DNA of 37,617 nt, taken from contig JAGPBF010000013.1 of NCBI GenBank assembly GCA_018063505.1, positions 1-37,617 of the forward strand, written 5' to 3'. Source of the DNA: Rhodoferax sp. Lineage in GTDB: Bacteria > Pseudomonadota > Gammaproteobacteria > Burkholderiales > Burkholderiaceae_C. A program made the position numbers and the translations under genes. Under the pieces are notes generated by a model. The model ran no database searches and was not told where the DNA came from. It saw nothing but the letters and a program-made list of their open reading frames with translations. The first letter of the stretch is position 1, and each line of letters begins with the position of its first letter. Positions 1 to 8,065 of the stretch are shown here, in pieces.

Positions 1-751
1 GATGGTGGCCGTCCGCAATGAAGCTGGCGCACAGGCCATCGTTGGACAGTTGCGGCCACAAGGCGTTGTTCCGGCGATGGATGTGGCTGTGAGAGCCATT
101 GCCAAGGTGTGTCGACAACACCGCCCCCGCATCGACTGCGGCGGTGATCTGCTCGGCACTCGCGGTCGTATGACCCAGGGCAACATGCACCCCTGCTGCC
201 GTGAGGGCACGGATGTATGCCACGCTTTCGGGCCAGTGTGGTGACAGAGTGACAAGGCCTACAAGATCACCACTGGCGTCCTGCCAACGCAGGAACTCGT
301 CGACGCTGGGTGACCGTACATGGGCCGGCGGATGGGCACCCCGGGGGCCGGGCTCGGGCGAGATCGACGGGCCTTCAACGTGAACGCAGGGCACCATCCT
401 GTGCACCAGCGGGTAATCCAGGCGCGCCTGCTGCACCGCCTTGAGCCCGGCAATCAGTTGAGGCTCGCTTGCCGTGATGAAGGTTGGCAGGAAGGTGGTC
501 ACACCGTCGCTGAGCAGCGTCCGGGCCAGTTCGTGTACCGTCGCGGGCATCAGATCGGGGCCGTTGAGGTCATGGCCGCGAAATCCGTTGACCTGCAGGT
601 CCACCAGGCCGCTCGACAACCAGCATGACGCCGCGTCGGCAGCTTTCGGTTCGTGCCGGACCGCCGTGATGACACCGTCTGCGAACTCGACCCGCAGCGT
701 GTTGCCATCGCGCGGGTCGGCGCCCACCATGCTTGTTGCGGCAATCGCCAT
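1..751 (-). CDS. nagA: N-acetylglucosamine-6-phosphate deacetylase, N-terminal 250 residues (cut by window edge)
   Basis: Removes the acetyl group from GlcNAc-6-phosphate in the cytoplasm, giving glucosamine-6-phosphate for the adjacent NagB. The reading frame is open from ATG 751 to the window edge, so the C-terminal third is not visible. Visible features of the amidohydrolase family are a DLQVNGFRGHDLNG stretch (residues 51-64), a VEGPSISPEPGPRGAHP stretch with metal-ligand Glu126, and His194 (ALGHTTAS) and His215 (STHLGNGSHS), which match the other metal ligands. HIHRRNNALWPQL (223-235) and the final DGHH are also typical. The start follows the nagB stop by 9 nt and has no strong Shine-Dalgarno, so translation is probably coupled. 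It is the last visible gene of the minus-strand operon that begins with the ABC binding protein at 5621. Family assignment is secure. The exact N-acetyl sugar is inferred. Confidence 0.9.
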   Translation of the reverse strand, partial: MAIAATSMVGADPRDGNTLRVEFADGVITAVRHEPKAADAASCWLSSGLVDLQVNGFRGHDLNGPDLMPATVHELARTLLSDGVTTFLPTFITASEPQLIAGLKAVQQARLDYPLVHRMVPCVHVEGPSISPEPGPRGAHPPAHVRSPSVDEFLRWQDASGDLVGLVTLSPHWPESVAYIRALTAAGVHVALGHTTASAEQITAAVDAGAVLSTHLGNGSHSHIHRRNNALWPQLSNDGLCASFIADGHH

Positions 752-760
752 CGTACTGGC

Positions 761-1519
761 TCAGACAGCGCGAGCCGGGGGCCGGGTCAGCAGGCTGGCG
801 GCCGCCGGGTCCAGGAACACCATGCAGTTGTCGTGGCGCTGCACGATCGAGGCCGGGCACGATGGCTGCACCGGCCCTTCCATTGCCGCCTTGGTGGCGG
901 CGGCCTTGCGCAGGTCAGGCACCGTGAGCACCAGGGCCTGGCTGCGCATGATCTGGCGCACCGACATGGAGATCGCGCGCCGGGGTACCTCGTCCATGCT
1001 TTTGAACCAGCCTTCGCCGAACTGCTGGCGTCGGCAGGCGTCGTCCAGGTCAACCGCGATATAGGGTTTGTCGACCTCGAAATCGGCCGGTGGATCGTTG
1101 AATGCCAGGTGCCCGTTCTCGCCGATTCCGGCGAAACACAGGTCGACCGTGCGCTCGGCCAGCAGCAGGTTCAACCGCGCCAATTCCATGTTGAGATCCG
1201 GCGCATCGCCGTCGACCGGGATGAACTCGGGTGCCTGGGGCAATTCCTGCAAGAAACGTTCCCGCAGATATCGGCGGAAGCTGGCTGAATGGGACTCCGG
1301 CAGGCCTATGTATTCGTCCAGGTGGAATACAGTGATCAATGACCAGTCGATGTCGGGTGCCTTTACCAGCACCTCGAGCATCGCCAGCTGGCTGGCGCCA
1401 GTGGCCACGATCACATTGGCGTGGCCATGCGTCTTCAATGCGCGGCGGATGATATCGGCACCGAAATCGGCAGCGACGCGGCCCAATGCCGCGGGATCTT
1501 GTACCAGTTGCAGTTTCAT
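761..1519 (-). CDS. nagB: Glucosamine-6-phosphate deaminase-like isomerase (NagB family)
   Basis: Predicted to convert glucosamine-6-phosphate to fructose-6-phosphate plus ammonia. The 252-residue protein has the NagB/RpiA/SugP fold signatures: FHLDEYIGLP (residues 65-74, Asp68 as the active-site acid) and GIGENGHLAFNDPP (131-144, His137). Compared with E. coli NagB (GVDGHIAFNEP), the residue at the Asp141 position is Asn135 and that at Glu148 is Asp142. Asn at the first position occurs in many NagB homologues, but the pair suggests a diverged subfamily with uncertain substrate. I chose ATG 1519 because the family starts near MKLQLV. The longer frame to 1594 runs back into the upstream permease gene. 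It lies 19 bp after the permease and 9 bp before nagA, which supports an amino-sugar role. Confidence 0.85.
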   Translation of the reverse strand: MKLQLVQDPAALGRVAADFGADIIRRALKTHGHANVIVATGASQLAMLEVLVKAPDIDWSLITVFHLDEYIGLPESHSASFRRYLRERFLQELPQAPEFIPVDGDAPDLNMELARLNLLLAERTVDLCFAGIGENGHLAFNDPPADFEVDKPYIAVDLDDACRRQQFGEGWFKSMDEVPRRAISMSVRQIMRSQALVLTVPDLRKAAATKAAMEGPVQPSCPASIVQRHDNCMVFLDPAAASLLTRPPARAV

Positions 1520-1538
1520 GTATTTTTTTCCGGGTGGT

Positions 1539-2414
1539 TCAGGCGTTGTTGTCGGATCTCTTGACCCGGCTGACGAGTTGCGTGGGGTTGACAAATCGCA
1601 GCGCGATCAGCAACCAGACCAGCGTGATGACCATGTAGATGACGGCCATCGCGTCGATCGACTGAACGGCGCGCACCCCGGAGGCGAACACCGAGTAATA
1701 CAAGGCAACGACCAATGTCTGGCTGGTGGGACCGGCGGTGAGGAAGGTCAGCTCGAACATGGCGATCGTGCGCACCAGCACCAGCAGCAACGCGGCAAGA
1801 ATGCCAGGGGCCAGCATCGGCAGCAGCACATGCACGAAAAGTTGCGGTGTACTGGCGCCGAAGATGCGGGCCGCGGCCTCGATGCGCGGATCGACCTGTT
1901 CTATGAACGGGATCATGACGAGAATGACGAACGGGACGGTCGGCACCAGGTTGGCAAGAATCACGCCCCATATCGTGCCGCCCGGGCCAGCCTGGTACAG
2001 CACGGTAGCCAGCGGAATGCCATAGGTGACCGGCGGCACCATCAGCGGCAGCAGGAACAGCAGCACGACCCAACGCTTGCCGGGAAAATTGCGGCGTGCC
2101 AAGGCATACGCCGCGGGTACACCAAGCAAACCGGCGAGCACCACGACAGCACCCACCACCGTGAAGGTGGTGGTCAGTACCTCGCCGAGCTGGAACTCCG
2201 ACCAGGCGGAGCTGTACCAGCGCAGGGTAAATCCCTCGGGAAACCAGCTGCGCAACCAGCGCGTGGAGAAGGAACTGACGACCACGCTGCCGATCAGCGC
2301 CAGCAGATTCACGACAAACCAGATCGTGACGGCCCAGATCGCGTAAATCCACAGGCTGCCGGCGACGTCGATGGCCGCCTGCGCGCCGGTGTGCCTGCGG
2401 TGTCCGGGCATCAT
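1539..2414 (-). CDS. ABC transporter permease, PotC/CysW-like inner-membrane subunit
   Basis: Second membrane subunit of the importer encoded at 1539-5621. The 291-residue protein has a hydrophobic segment around residues 22-50 and further helices typical of the binding-protein-dependent permease fold. The EAA loop reads EAAARIFGASTPQLFVHVLL and contacts the ATPase. It resembles the spermidine/putrescine, thiamine and iron class of permeases rather than the sugar CUT1 class seen later in this window. The start overlaps the stop of the preceding permease by 4 bp (ATGA). A second ATG three bases downstream would serve equally well. Substrate is inferred from the adjacent nagB and nagA to be an amino sugar or a derivative. 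The sequence itself does not show this. Confidence 0.85.
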   Translation of the reverse strand: MMPGHRRHTGAQAAIDVAGSLWIYAIWAVTIWFVVNLLALIGSVVVSSFSTRWLRSWFPEGFTLRWYSSAWSEFQLGEVLTTTFTVVGAVVVLAGLLGVPAAYALARRNFPGKRWVVLLFLLPLMVPPVTYGIPLATVLYQAGPGGTIWGVILANLVPTVPFVILVMIPFIEQVDPRIEAAARIFGASTPQLFVHVLLPMLAPGILAALLLVLVRTIAMFELTFLTAGPTSQTLVVALYYSVFASGVRAVQSIDAMAVIYMVITLVWLLIALRFVNPTQLVSRVKRSDNNA

Positions 2415-3322
2415 CCCTTGCCTCCTGCCGACGGGCCGCGGTACACGAAGGCTCGCATTGACAAGACCAGAACAACCACCGCGAGCTGGGCCACACCCAT
2501 CAGCATGGCAATGGCCGAGGCCATCGAGTAGTCGTACTCCTCGAACGCAGCGTGGTAGGCGGCTATCGAGATCACCCGCGTCGCATCGGCTGGTTCACCG
2601 ACCAGCACAGCTGACGGAAATACGGAGAAGGCCTGCACGAAGGAAAGGCAAAACGTCATCGCCAGGCCGGGCAGCAGCAGCGGAAGGAAGATGTGCCGGA
2701 ACCGCGCCGCCGGACGAGCGCCCAGTGTCGCTGCGGCGTGTTCGAGTGCAGGGTCGATTCCGGTGACGTGCGACAGCGTGAGCAGGAACGTGAACGGGAA
2801 GCCGGTGATCAGCAGTGACAGCAACACACCGGTGTAGTTGTGCGTCAGCTTGACCGGTGACGACAGCAGACCGAGTTCCATCATCGTGCGGTTGAACCAT
2901 CCCTGGGGGCCGAAATAGCCCAGCATGCCTTGCGCCACCAACACCGTCCCCAGCGTGATTGGCAGCACCAGCAAGGTGGTCAGCAGGCGCTGGTGTTGCA
3001 TCAGGCGTACCCGCATGGCAACGGGTATGGCCAGCAGCAGGCTCAGGCAGGTCACTGGAATCGCCAGCGCGAAGGTCTTTCCCAGCGTGTCGTATAGGAA
3101 CGGATCGCTGAAGAAAAGCTGGTAGTTGGCCAGCCAGTTGCCGACCTTGGGTCGGAACGACAGCAGCAAACCGTAGATGAACGGGTAGACGAACAGGGCG
3201 ACCATCAGCAGAAAAGCCGGCACCACCAGCAGCGTCGTGCCGTCGATGCCATGCAGCGCCAGTGTCTTTCTCCAGCTGGCCGGTGGCGCCGGCCGTGCGG
3301 ACGCAGCGATGGCCTGGTTCAT
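2411..3322 (-). CDS. ABC transporter permease, PotB-like inner-membrane subunit
   Basis: First membrane subunit of the importer. The 303-residue protein has a cytoplasmic N-terminus of about 30 residues, then a first helix (TLLVVPAFLLMVALFVYPFI) and several more hydrophobic segments. The EAA-type loop EHAAATLGARPAARFRHIFL lies in the C-terminal half. ATG 3322 overlaps the stop of the ATPase gene by 4 bp, and its own stop overlaps the next permease by 4 bp, so the three genes are translationally coupled. The PotB-like family is clear from length and topology. The transported compound is not shown by the sequence. Confidence 0.85.
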   Translation of the reverse strand: MNQAIAASARPAPPASWRKTLALHGIDGTTLLVVPAFLLMVALFVYPFIYGLLLSFRPKVGNWLANYQLFFSDPFLYDTLGKTFALAIPVTCLSLLLAIPVAMRVRLMQHQRLLTTLLVLPITLGTVLVAQGMLGYFGPQGWFNRTMMELGLLSSPVKLTHNYTGVLLSLLITGFPFTFLLTLSHVTGIDPALEHAAATLGARPAARFRHIFLPLLLPGLAMTFCLSFVQAFSVFPSAVLVGEPADATRVISIAAYHAAFEEYDYSMASAIAMLMGVAQLAVVVLVLSMRAFVYRGPSAGGKG

Positions 3323-4413
3323 GCCGGGTACACCAGCGCACGCGCGGGGTCGGCGGCGAGCACAAGCTGCTCGCCAGGCGACAGCAACCGGTCGCAGGCG
3401 AAATGCACACTCTGGCCGTCGGAGGTGCGGCCCAGCGCCTGGTAACCACGTCCCAGGTATTCGGTCAGTTCGACCGTGACGCCCAGGCCTGGCTGGCCGC
3501 TGGCTTGCACCGTGAGATCGTAGGGACGTACGGCGATCACGACCTTGTCGCCCAGGCTGTCCTGGCGCGGCCGACCTGTGAGTTCGCCGCAGTGCGGGTC
3601 GGATGGGGATGCCGTGTCCGCGCGAACGCCTATGGTGACCGCAGCGCCGTTGCGTGCGAGTATGCGTCCCGGCAGGCGATTGCGAAATCCCATGAAGTCG
3701 GCCACGCCGAGATCAATTGGCGCATCGAATAATTCGCCGGGAGTGCCGACCTGCTGCACACGACCGTCCCGCATGACGACGATGCGGTCGGCCAGCGACA
3801 AGGCTTCTTCCTGGTCGTGCGTGACGTACACCGTGGTGGCTCCCGACTGCAGGTGGATGCGCCGGATCTCCTGGCGCATTTCCTGGCGCAGCTTGGCATC
3901 CAGGTTCGACAAGGGCTCGTCCATCAGAACCAGCGTGGGTTCGGTGACGATGGCGCGCGCGATCGCGACGCGTTGCTGTTGTCCGCCCGAGAGCTGACCG
4001 GGCAGCTTGTCCTGCTGGTCGCTCAAGCGCACCATGGCCATTGCCTTGTCGATACGCGGGCCTGCCTGCGCGGCGGGAACGCCCTGCATGCGCAGGCCGA
4101 AGCCGACGTTGTTGCGCACCGTCATGTGCGGAAACAACGCGTAGTTCTGGAACACCATCGAGAAGCCGCGCTCTTCGGGCTTGAGATCGTCGATGCATCG
4201 GTCGTCCAGGTGCATGCTGCCGCCGGTAATGGCCAGCAGGCCGGCGATGCAGTTGAGTGCCGTTGACTTGCCGCAGCCCGACGGCCCCAGCAAGGCCACG
4301 AACTCGCCGCGTTGAATGTCCAGCGACACGCCATCGAGTGCCTTGAAGCCCCCGAAGGCGCGCTGCATGCCGTCGATGCGCAGCTTGCGGAAGCCGTTGT
4401 CCCTCGAACTCAT
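3319..4413 (-). CDS. ABC transporter ATP-binding protein, PotA/FbpC-like
   Basis: Energises the importer made with the two upstream-coupled permeases. The 364-residue protein contains Walker A GPSGCGKST, Q-loop VFQNYALFPHMTV, signature LSGGQQQRVAIARAI, Walker B LVLMDEPLSNLDAK and the H-loop YVTHDQEEALSLADR. A C-terminal region of about 120 residues corresponds to the TOBE regulatory domain. ATG 4413 overlaps the binding-protein stop by 4 bp (ATGA). The same frame stays open upstream to 5154, but only as an antiphase reading of the binding-protein gene. The family is certain, the substrate is not. Confidence 0.9.
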   Translation of the reverse strand: MSSRDNGFRKLRIDGMQRAFGGFKALDGVSLDIQRGEFVALLGPSGCGKSTALNCIAGLLAITGGSMHLDDRCIDDLKPEERGFSMVFQNYALFPHMTVRNNVGFGLRMQGVPAAQAGPRIDKAMAMVRLSDQQDKLPGQLSGGQQQRVAIARAIVTEPTLVLMDEPLSNLDAKLRQEMRQEIRRIHLQSGATTVYVTHDQEEALSLADRIVVMRDGRVQQVGTPGELFDAPIDLGVADFMGFRNRLPGRILARNGAAVTIGVRADTASPSDPHCGELTGRPRQDSLGDKVVIAVRPYDLTVQASGQPGLGVTVELTEYLGRGYQALGRTSDGQSVHFACDRLLSPGEQLVLAADPARALVYPA

Positions 4414-5621
4414 TTGGCGGCGGGTTTCGTGCCCACCAACTGGTCCCACATCTTGAAGGCGCCAACCATCTTGGCGGGCTCCAGCGGCAGCTCGATCGGA
4501 TTGTTGGCAATCAGGCTGGCGTATTCGGGGCGCCCGAATTCGCGGATGATGTCCTGGCTGGCCTTGGGTGCAAGGCTCAGCGGCACGTTCTTGACCGCCG
4601 GCCCCGGATACAGGTAACCGGCGTCGTACGAGATGGCCTGCATCTCGGGCTTGAGGATGTGCGCCATGACATTGAGCGTGACGGCCAGACGATCGTTGGG
4701 AACGCCTTTCGGGATACACATGAAGAATGCGTCCGATACCCAGTGGAATCCCTTGAGCGTACCGATCGCAGCGGACTTGGGCACGATGCCCAGCGCGCGT
4801 GGATTGATGTCCCAGCCGGTGGTGGTGATGATGATGTCGCGCGAGCCTTCTCCGAATTCCTTCATCGTGGCGCCGGTGCCGGTGGGGTAGTACTCGATGT
4901 ACTTGCCCAGCTCCTGCAGGTAGGCCCAGGTCTTTTCCCATCCCTTGTCGGGATCTTTCGGATCCTTGTCCTTGAGCAGGTAAGGCAGGCCCATCATGAA
5001 GGTGCGGCCCGGCCCGGAGTTGGCCGGGCGCGCATACATGAAACGCTTGGGGTTGGCCTTGGCCCAGGCCAGCAGTTCGTCGGCCGTGGTGGGCACGTTC
5101 TTGACGCGCTCGGGCGCGTATTCGAGCAGTGGGCCCGACGGGTAGTAGTTGCACACGACACCGAAGCCGCGACCCTGCACCTTGTGCAGATTGAGCGCAG
5201 CCGGCTCGTAGTTGCTCTCCAGGTTGGGGAATCGCTCATCGTGTTCGGGCAGGATCTTCATCCACAGGTCTTGCTCGAGGCCGGAGGCAAGTCCGTCGCT
5301 GCCGGTCAGGACCAGATCAATGTCCATCCGACCTGCCGCCTGCTGGGCCTTGAGCTTGCTTGCAAGTTCGGGTGCCGGTGCCTTGATGAAGCCGATGCGG
5401 GACGCCAGATTCGGGTACTTGTTCTTGTAGTCCTCGAACGCGGGCTGGATCAGCGCCAGGGCGCCGCCGACGTCCATCACGTTGATGGCGACGGGGCTCG
5501 ACGGCAGTGCTGGGCTGGCGGCGTGCGCCGACAGCGACAGGCCTGAGATGCCGGCCAATGCGGTGCCGGACAGGCTGCGCAGGAACGCGCGACGATCAGC
5601 TTCGTGGGAGGGAATCTGCAT
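4410..5621 (-). CDS. Tat-exported periplasmic solute-binding protein of the amino-sugar-linked ABC importer
   Basis: Captures the substrate in the periplasm. The 403-residue precursor has a twin-arginine signal: DRRAFLR at residues 9-15, then a hydrophobic stretch and an Ala-X-Ala-like end near SAHAAS (residues 31-36). Export after folding is therefore likely. The mature part resembles the extracellular solute-binding proteins of the PotD/AfuA class, in keeping with the PotB/PotC-like permeases. It is the first gene of the minus-strand operon, with 234 bp of regulatory DNA separating it from the divergent ROK regulator. A Tat-exported PotD-like protein at the head of a nag operon is unusual, so the ligand could be GlcNAc, a glucosamine derivative or a small oligosaccharide. 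Confidence 0.8.
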   Translation of the reverse strand: MQIPSHEADRRAFLRSLSGTALAGISGLSLSAHAASPALPSSPVAINVMDVGGALALIQPAFEDYKNKYPNLASRIGFIKAPAPELASKLKAQQAAGRMDIDLVLTGSDGLASGLEQDLWMKILPEHDERFPNLESNYEPAALNLHKVQGRGFGVVCNYYPSGPLLEYAPERVKNVPTTADELLAWAKANPKRFMYARPANSGPGRTFMMGLPYLLKDKDPKDPDKGWEKTWAYLQELGKYIEYYPTGTGATMKEFGEGSRDIIITTTGWDINPRALGIVPKSAAIGTLKGFHWVSDAFFMCIPKGVPNDRLAVTLNVMAHILKPEMQAISYDAGYLYPGPAVKNVPLSLAPKASQDIIREFGRPEYASLIANNPIELPLEPAKMVGAFKMWDQLVGTKPAAK

Positions 5622-5855
5622 GAACGATCTCCTGAGTATGCGTTGATGGTGGGTTGGAAACAGGGAACTCGCGTACGATGGAAGTTATTTTCAAACGGCA
5701 CTGTTTAAAAGTCAATGAAAGATTGCATTGCGAAGCCAGACATCTTCCTCGCGGGAGGACACCGCGACTGCGCGTGCACACACTGGCCGCATGCTCACGC
5801 CGCTGTCTTTTCGGCGTGAACCGGCGATTCCGTGAAGGCTGCCTAGAATCGACCC
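5622..5855. promoter_or_regulatory. Divergent regulatory region between the nag/ABC operon and the ROK regulator
   Basis: This 234-bp gap must hold the promoters of both divergent units. The clearest structure is an imperfect palindrome with arms TTTTCAAAC (5688-5696) and GTTTAAAAG (5703-5711), seven of nine bases complementary around a 6-bp spacer. Outside the arms an A/T pair (5687/5712) and a T/A pair (5685/5714) extend it. The region is AT-rich against a GC-rich background. E. coli NagC and Mlc, also ROK proteins, bind AT-rich palindromes of this general kind, so this is the best candidate operator. I could not define a -10/-35 pair with confidence. Confidence 0.45.
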
Positions 5856-7136
5856 ATGCAGCGACCTGTCCGAAATCCCAGCGCGGCGGGGCCAAGTGCC
5901 GACCCGTCCGCTCCTTCGCTGGCAACTCCGACTCCCGCGTGGGAGAGCTGGTTGCAGGACGCCGGTCCGGACGGGGCCGAGAGGGCCTTCGTCGCCGTTT
6001 TGACAGGTGTTGCACGTGCGCGCACTGGTTTGTCCGAGAAGCTCAAGGTCCGCTCGACGACGGTGTCGGCTTGGGTGGCGGCAATGGTTCAGGCCGGTTT
6101 GCTGACCGAGCAGATGCGCAAGCCGGCCGGACGTGGCAGGCCACGGGGTTATCTGCAGGCAAACCCCGATCGCCTGGCCGTTTCCGTCGTGATGGTTCAC
6201 AGCCAGTCGCTACACGTATCGGTGGTCAACCTGAGCGGTCGCGAACTCTGGCACGAAAGCACACCCGTTGCAGCCGACGCGAGCAATGCTGTGATGCGCA
6301 ATGCCTTGCGTGCCTTGCAGAACCGTGCCATTGAGCAATTGAATCCGCAAACGTCCCTGGTTGGCGTCAGTTTTTCCTTGTCCGGGCTGGTCAATATCGC
6401 GACGTCGCAATGGGTGTTCTCGTCACGCTGGCCAAACGTCAGCAAGCTGGGCCTGCGCGACTGCGCCGTGCCCCGGGGCGTGCAGATCCATGTCGTGCGC
6501 AACGTTGATGCACAGTTGCTGGCGCGCCACATGCGCAAGGATCATGTGGGTGCGGACCGAAGGACATTGTTGCTGCACTGGGGTTACGGCATCGGTATGA
6601 CATTCGGGCCTGCGTCGTTGGCCTCGACGGCGACAGGCCAGCGTGCATACGGGTACGGCGAGGTCGGTCACTGGCAACTCGCAGGTCAGCGGATGTTGTG
6701 CCGTTGCGGACATGTCGGTTGCCTGGAGACAGTGGCCTCGCTGTGGGCCATCGGTCCCGCGCTGTTGGGCGACCGATTCGACGAGACCATGGACGAAACC
6801 CAGGTTGCGCGCTTGTTGCAAGACAAGTTGCTCACGCGTAGCCGTGTGTTCAAGCGGGCACTGCACGAGATGACCGAGGTGCTGATCAATCTGTGTCGGC
6901 TGTATTTTCCGTCAGAGGTGGTTGTGTCGGGGCCATTCATCGAAAACTCCGACGTGTGGACGGCGCTGACCGGAGCTGCGGGACAGCGCGATCTGCTGGT
7001 GGGTTTGCCTATGCCTCCATTGGTACGTCAGCATATCGGGCATCAACTCGAAAAGGAAGGTGCTGCCATGCCCCTGCTGCTGCGCGGCCTCAAGGAGCTG
7101 GTGGCGCGGTCACTGCAACAAGGATCGGCAACATGA
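5856..7136 (+). CDS. ROK-family transcriptional regulator (NagC/Mlc-like)
   Basis: Probable repressor of the divergent amino-sugar operon, with a phosphorylated sugar as inducer. The 426-residue protein has a winged-helix region at about residues 45-100 (LSEKLKVRSTTVSAWVAAMVQ followed by the wing RGRPRG) and a ROK domain after residue 105. The ROK zinc site is complete: His272 in GEVGHWQL and the CRCGHVGC cluster (Cys282, Cys284, Cys289). The N-terminal DxGGT-like ATP loop of ROK kinases is not visible, so this is a regulator and not a GlcNAc kinase. The stop overlaps the next gene by 4 bp (ATGA). The first 40 residues are Pro/Ala-rich and could be partly untranslated. Confidence 0.85.
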   Translation: MQRPVRNPSAAGPSADPSAPSLATPTPAWESWLQDAGPDGAERAFVAVLTGVARARTGLSEKLKVRSTTVSAWVAAMVQAGLLTEQMRKPAGRGRPRGYLQANPDRLAVSVVMVHSQSLHVSVVNLSGRELWHESTPVAADASNAVMRNALRALQNRAIEQLNPQTSLVGVSFSLSGLVNIATSQWVFSSRWPNVSKLGLRDCAVPRGVQIHVVRNVDAQLLARHMRKDHVGADRRTLLLHWGYGIGMTFGPASLASTATGQRAYGYGEVGHWQLAGQRMLCRCGHVGCLETVASLWAIGPALLGDRFDETMDETQVARLLQDKLLTRSRVFKRALHEMTEVLINLCRLYFPSEVVVSGPFIENSDVWTALTGAAGQRDLLVGLPMPPLVRQHIGHQLEKEGAAMPLLLRGLKELVARSLQQGSAT

Positions 7137-8002
7137 CCAAAGCAGCTGTCTCACCGATGTCCTTTCACGGGCTTGACGCCGTAGTCCTGCGATCGGTCGA
7201 TGGCGCAGAGGCAATTGTTACGCTGCAAGGCGGTCATGTCGTGTCATGGACGCCTGCGCAGTCCGGTCGGGAGCGGCTCTACCTGTCACCTGATTCGGCG
7301 TTTTCCGACGGACAGGCGATTCGCGGCGGCGTGCCGGTGGCGTTTCCGCAATTCGCCAATCGGGGGCCATTGGTCAACCACGGCTTTGCACGGAACGCAA
7401 TGTGGCGGCTGCAGCATGGCGGCCGAGGGCCGAGCGGCGAGGCCCAGGCTGTGTTGCGTTTGAGGGCGCACGCGCAAAGCCGGGCTCTTTGGCCGCATGA
7501 TTTCGTGCTGGACTTGGCGGTGCATGTGCTTGGCGATAGCCTGTCGCTGGTATTGACGTGCACCAACGACGGGTTGCTGCCGATGTCGTTCACGTGCGCC
7601 CTGCACACCTATCTTCGGGTTGCCGACGTGGCGCAGGTGGCGTTGGATGGACTGGGCGGCCAGTCATATTGGGACAAGACCGACGGTCTGAACAAGGTAG
7701 GGGACGCAGCGCTGCTTGTGTTTGACGGTGAAGTGGACCGCATTTATGGCGGCGTGCAGCGTGACCTGTTGCTGTTCGAGACAGCCGGAGCAGCGACCCC
7801 TGATCTGCATATCGCCCAGCACGGCTTCACCGACGTGGTGGTCTGGAATCCGGGCGCGGCACGTTGCGCCGCGCTGCCCGACATGCCTGCCGACGGCTAT
7901 CGCCACATGCTGTGCGTGGAAGCGGCCTGCATCAACTGCCCGGTCACGCTGGCGGGGGGACAGGCGTGGACGGGTACGCAGACCTTGGTTGCGGCCCGCT
8001 GA
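7133..8002 (+). CDS. D-hexose-6-phosphate mutarotase (YeaD-like aldose 1-epimerase family)
   Basis: Interconverts the alpha and beta anomers of a hexose-6-phosphate in the cytoplasm. The 289-residue protein shows the characteristic blocks IRGGVPVAFPQF (63-74), NHGFAR (82-87, His83 and Arg86), ALHTYLRV (156-163, catalytic-type His158), VVWNPG (236-241) and YRHMLCVEAA (256-265, Glu263). ATG 7133 overlaps the ROK gene stop by 4 bp, so the two are co-translated. Its position beside a nag regulator suggests it serves phosphorylated amino sugars or the fructose-6-phosphate/glucose-6-phosphate pool. The longer open frame from 6893 lies inside the ROK gene and is not used. Confidence 0.85.
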   Translation: MTKAAVSPMSFHGLDAVVLRSVDGAEAIVTLQGGHVVSWTPAQSGRERLYLSPDSAFSDGQAIRGGVPVAFPQFANRGPLVNHGFARNAMWRLQHGGRGPSGEAQAVLRLRAHAQSRALWPHDFVLDLAVHVLGDSLSLVLTCTNDGLLPMSFTCALHTYLRVADVAQVALDGLGGQSYWDKTDGLNKVGDAALLVFDGEVDRIYGGVQRDLLLFETAGAATPDLHIAQHGFTDVVVWNPGAARCAALPDMPADGYRHMLCVEAACINCPVTLAGGQAWTGTQTLVAAR

Positions 8003-8065
8003 GCAGACGCCCCGTGGCCTGCGGCATGATCCCTTGCTGACGTCGAACTTGCGAATCCGCGCCTG

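Noticed and set aside
1068-2531. 487-codon open frame on the plus strand
   Set aside because: Runs across nagB and a permease gene in antisense, with no recognisable domain.
4414-5154. N-terminal extension of the ABC ATPase to 611 residues
   Set aside because: The extra 247 residues are a frame-shifted reading of the binding-protein gene. The ATPase starts normally at 4413.
5856-7136. ROK protein as the missing GlcNAc kinase
   Set aside because: It has a DNA-binding winged helix and lacks the DxGGT-like ATP loop, so it is a regulator.
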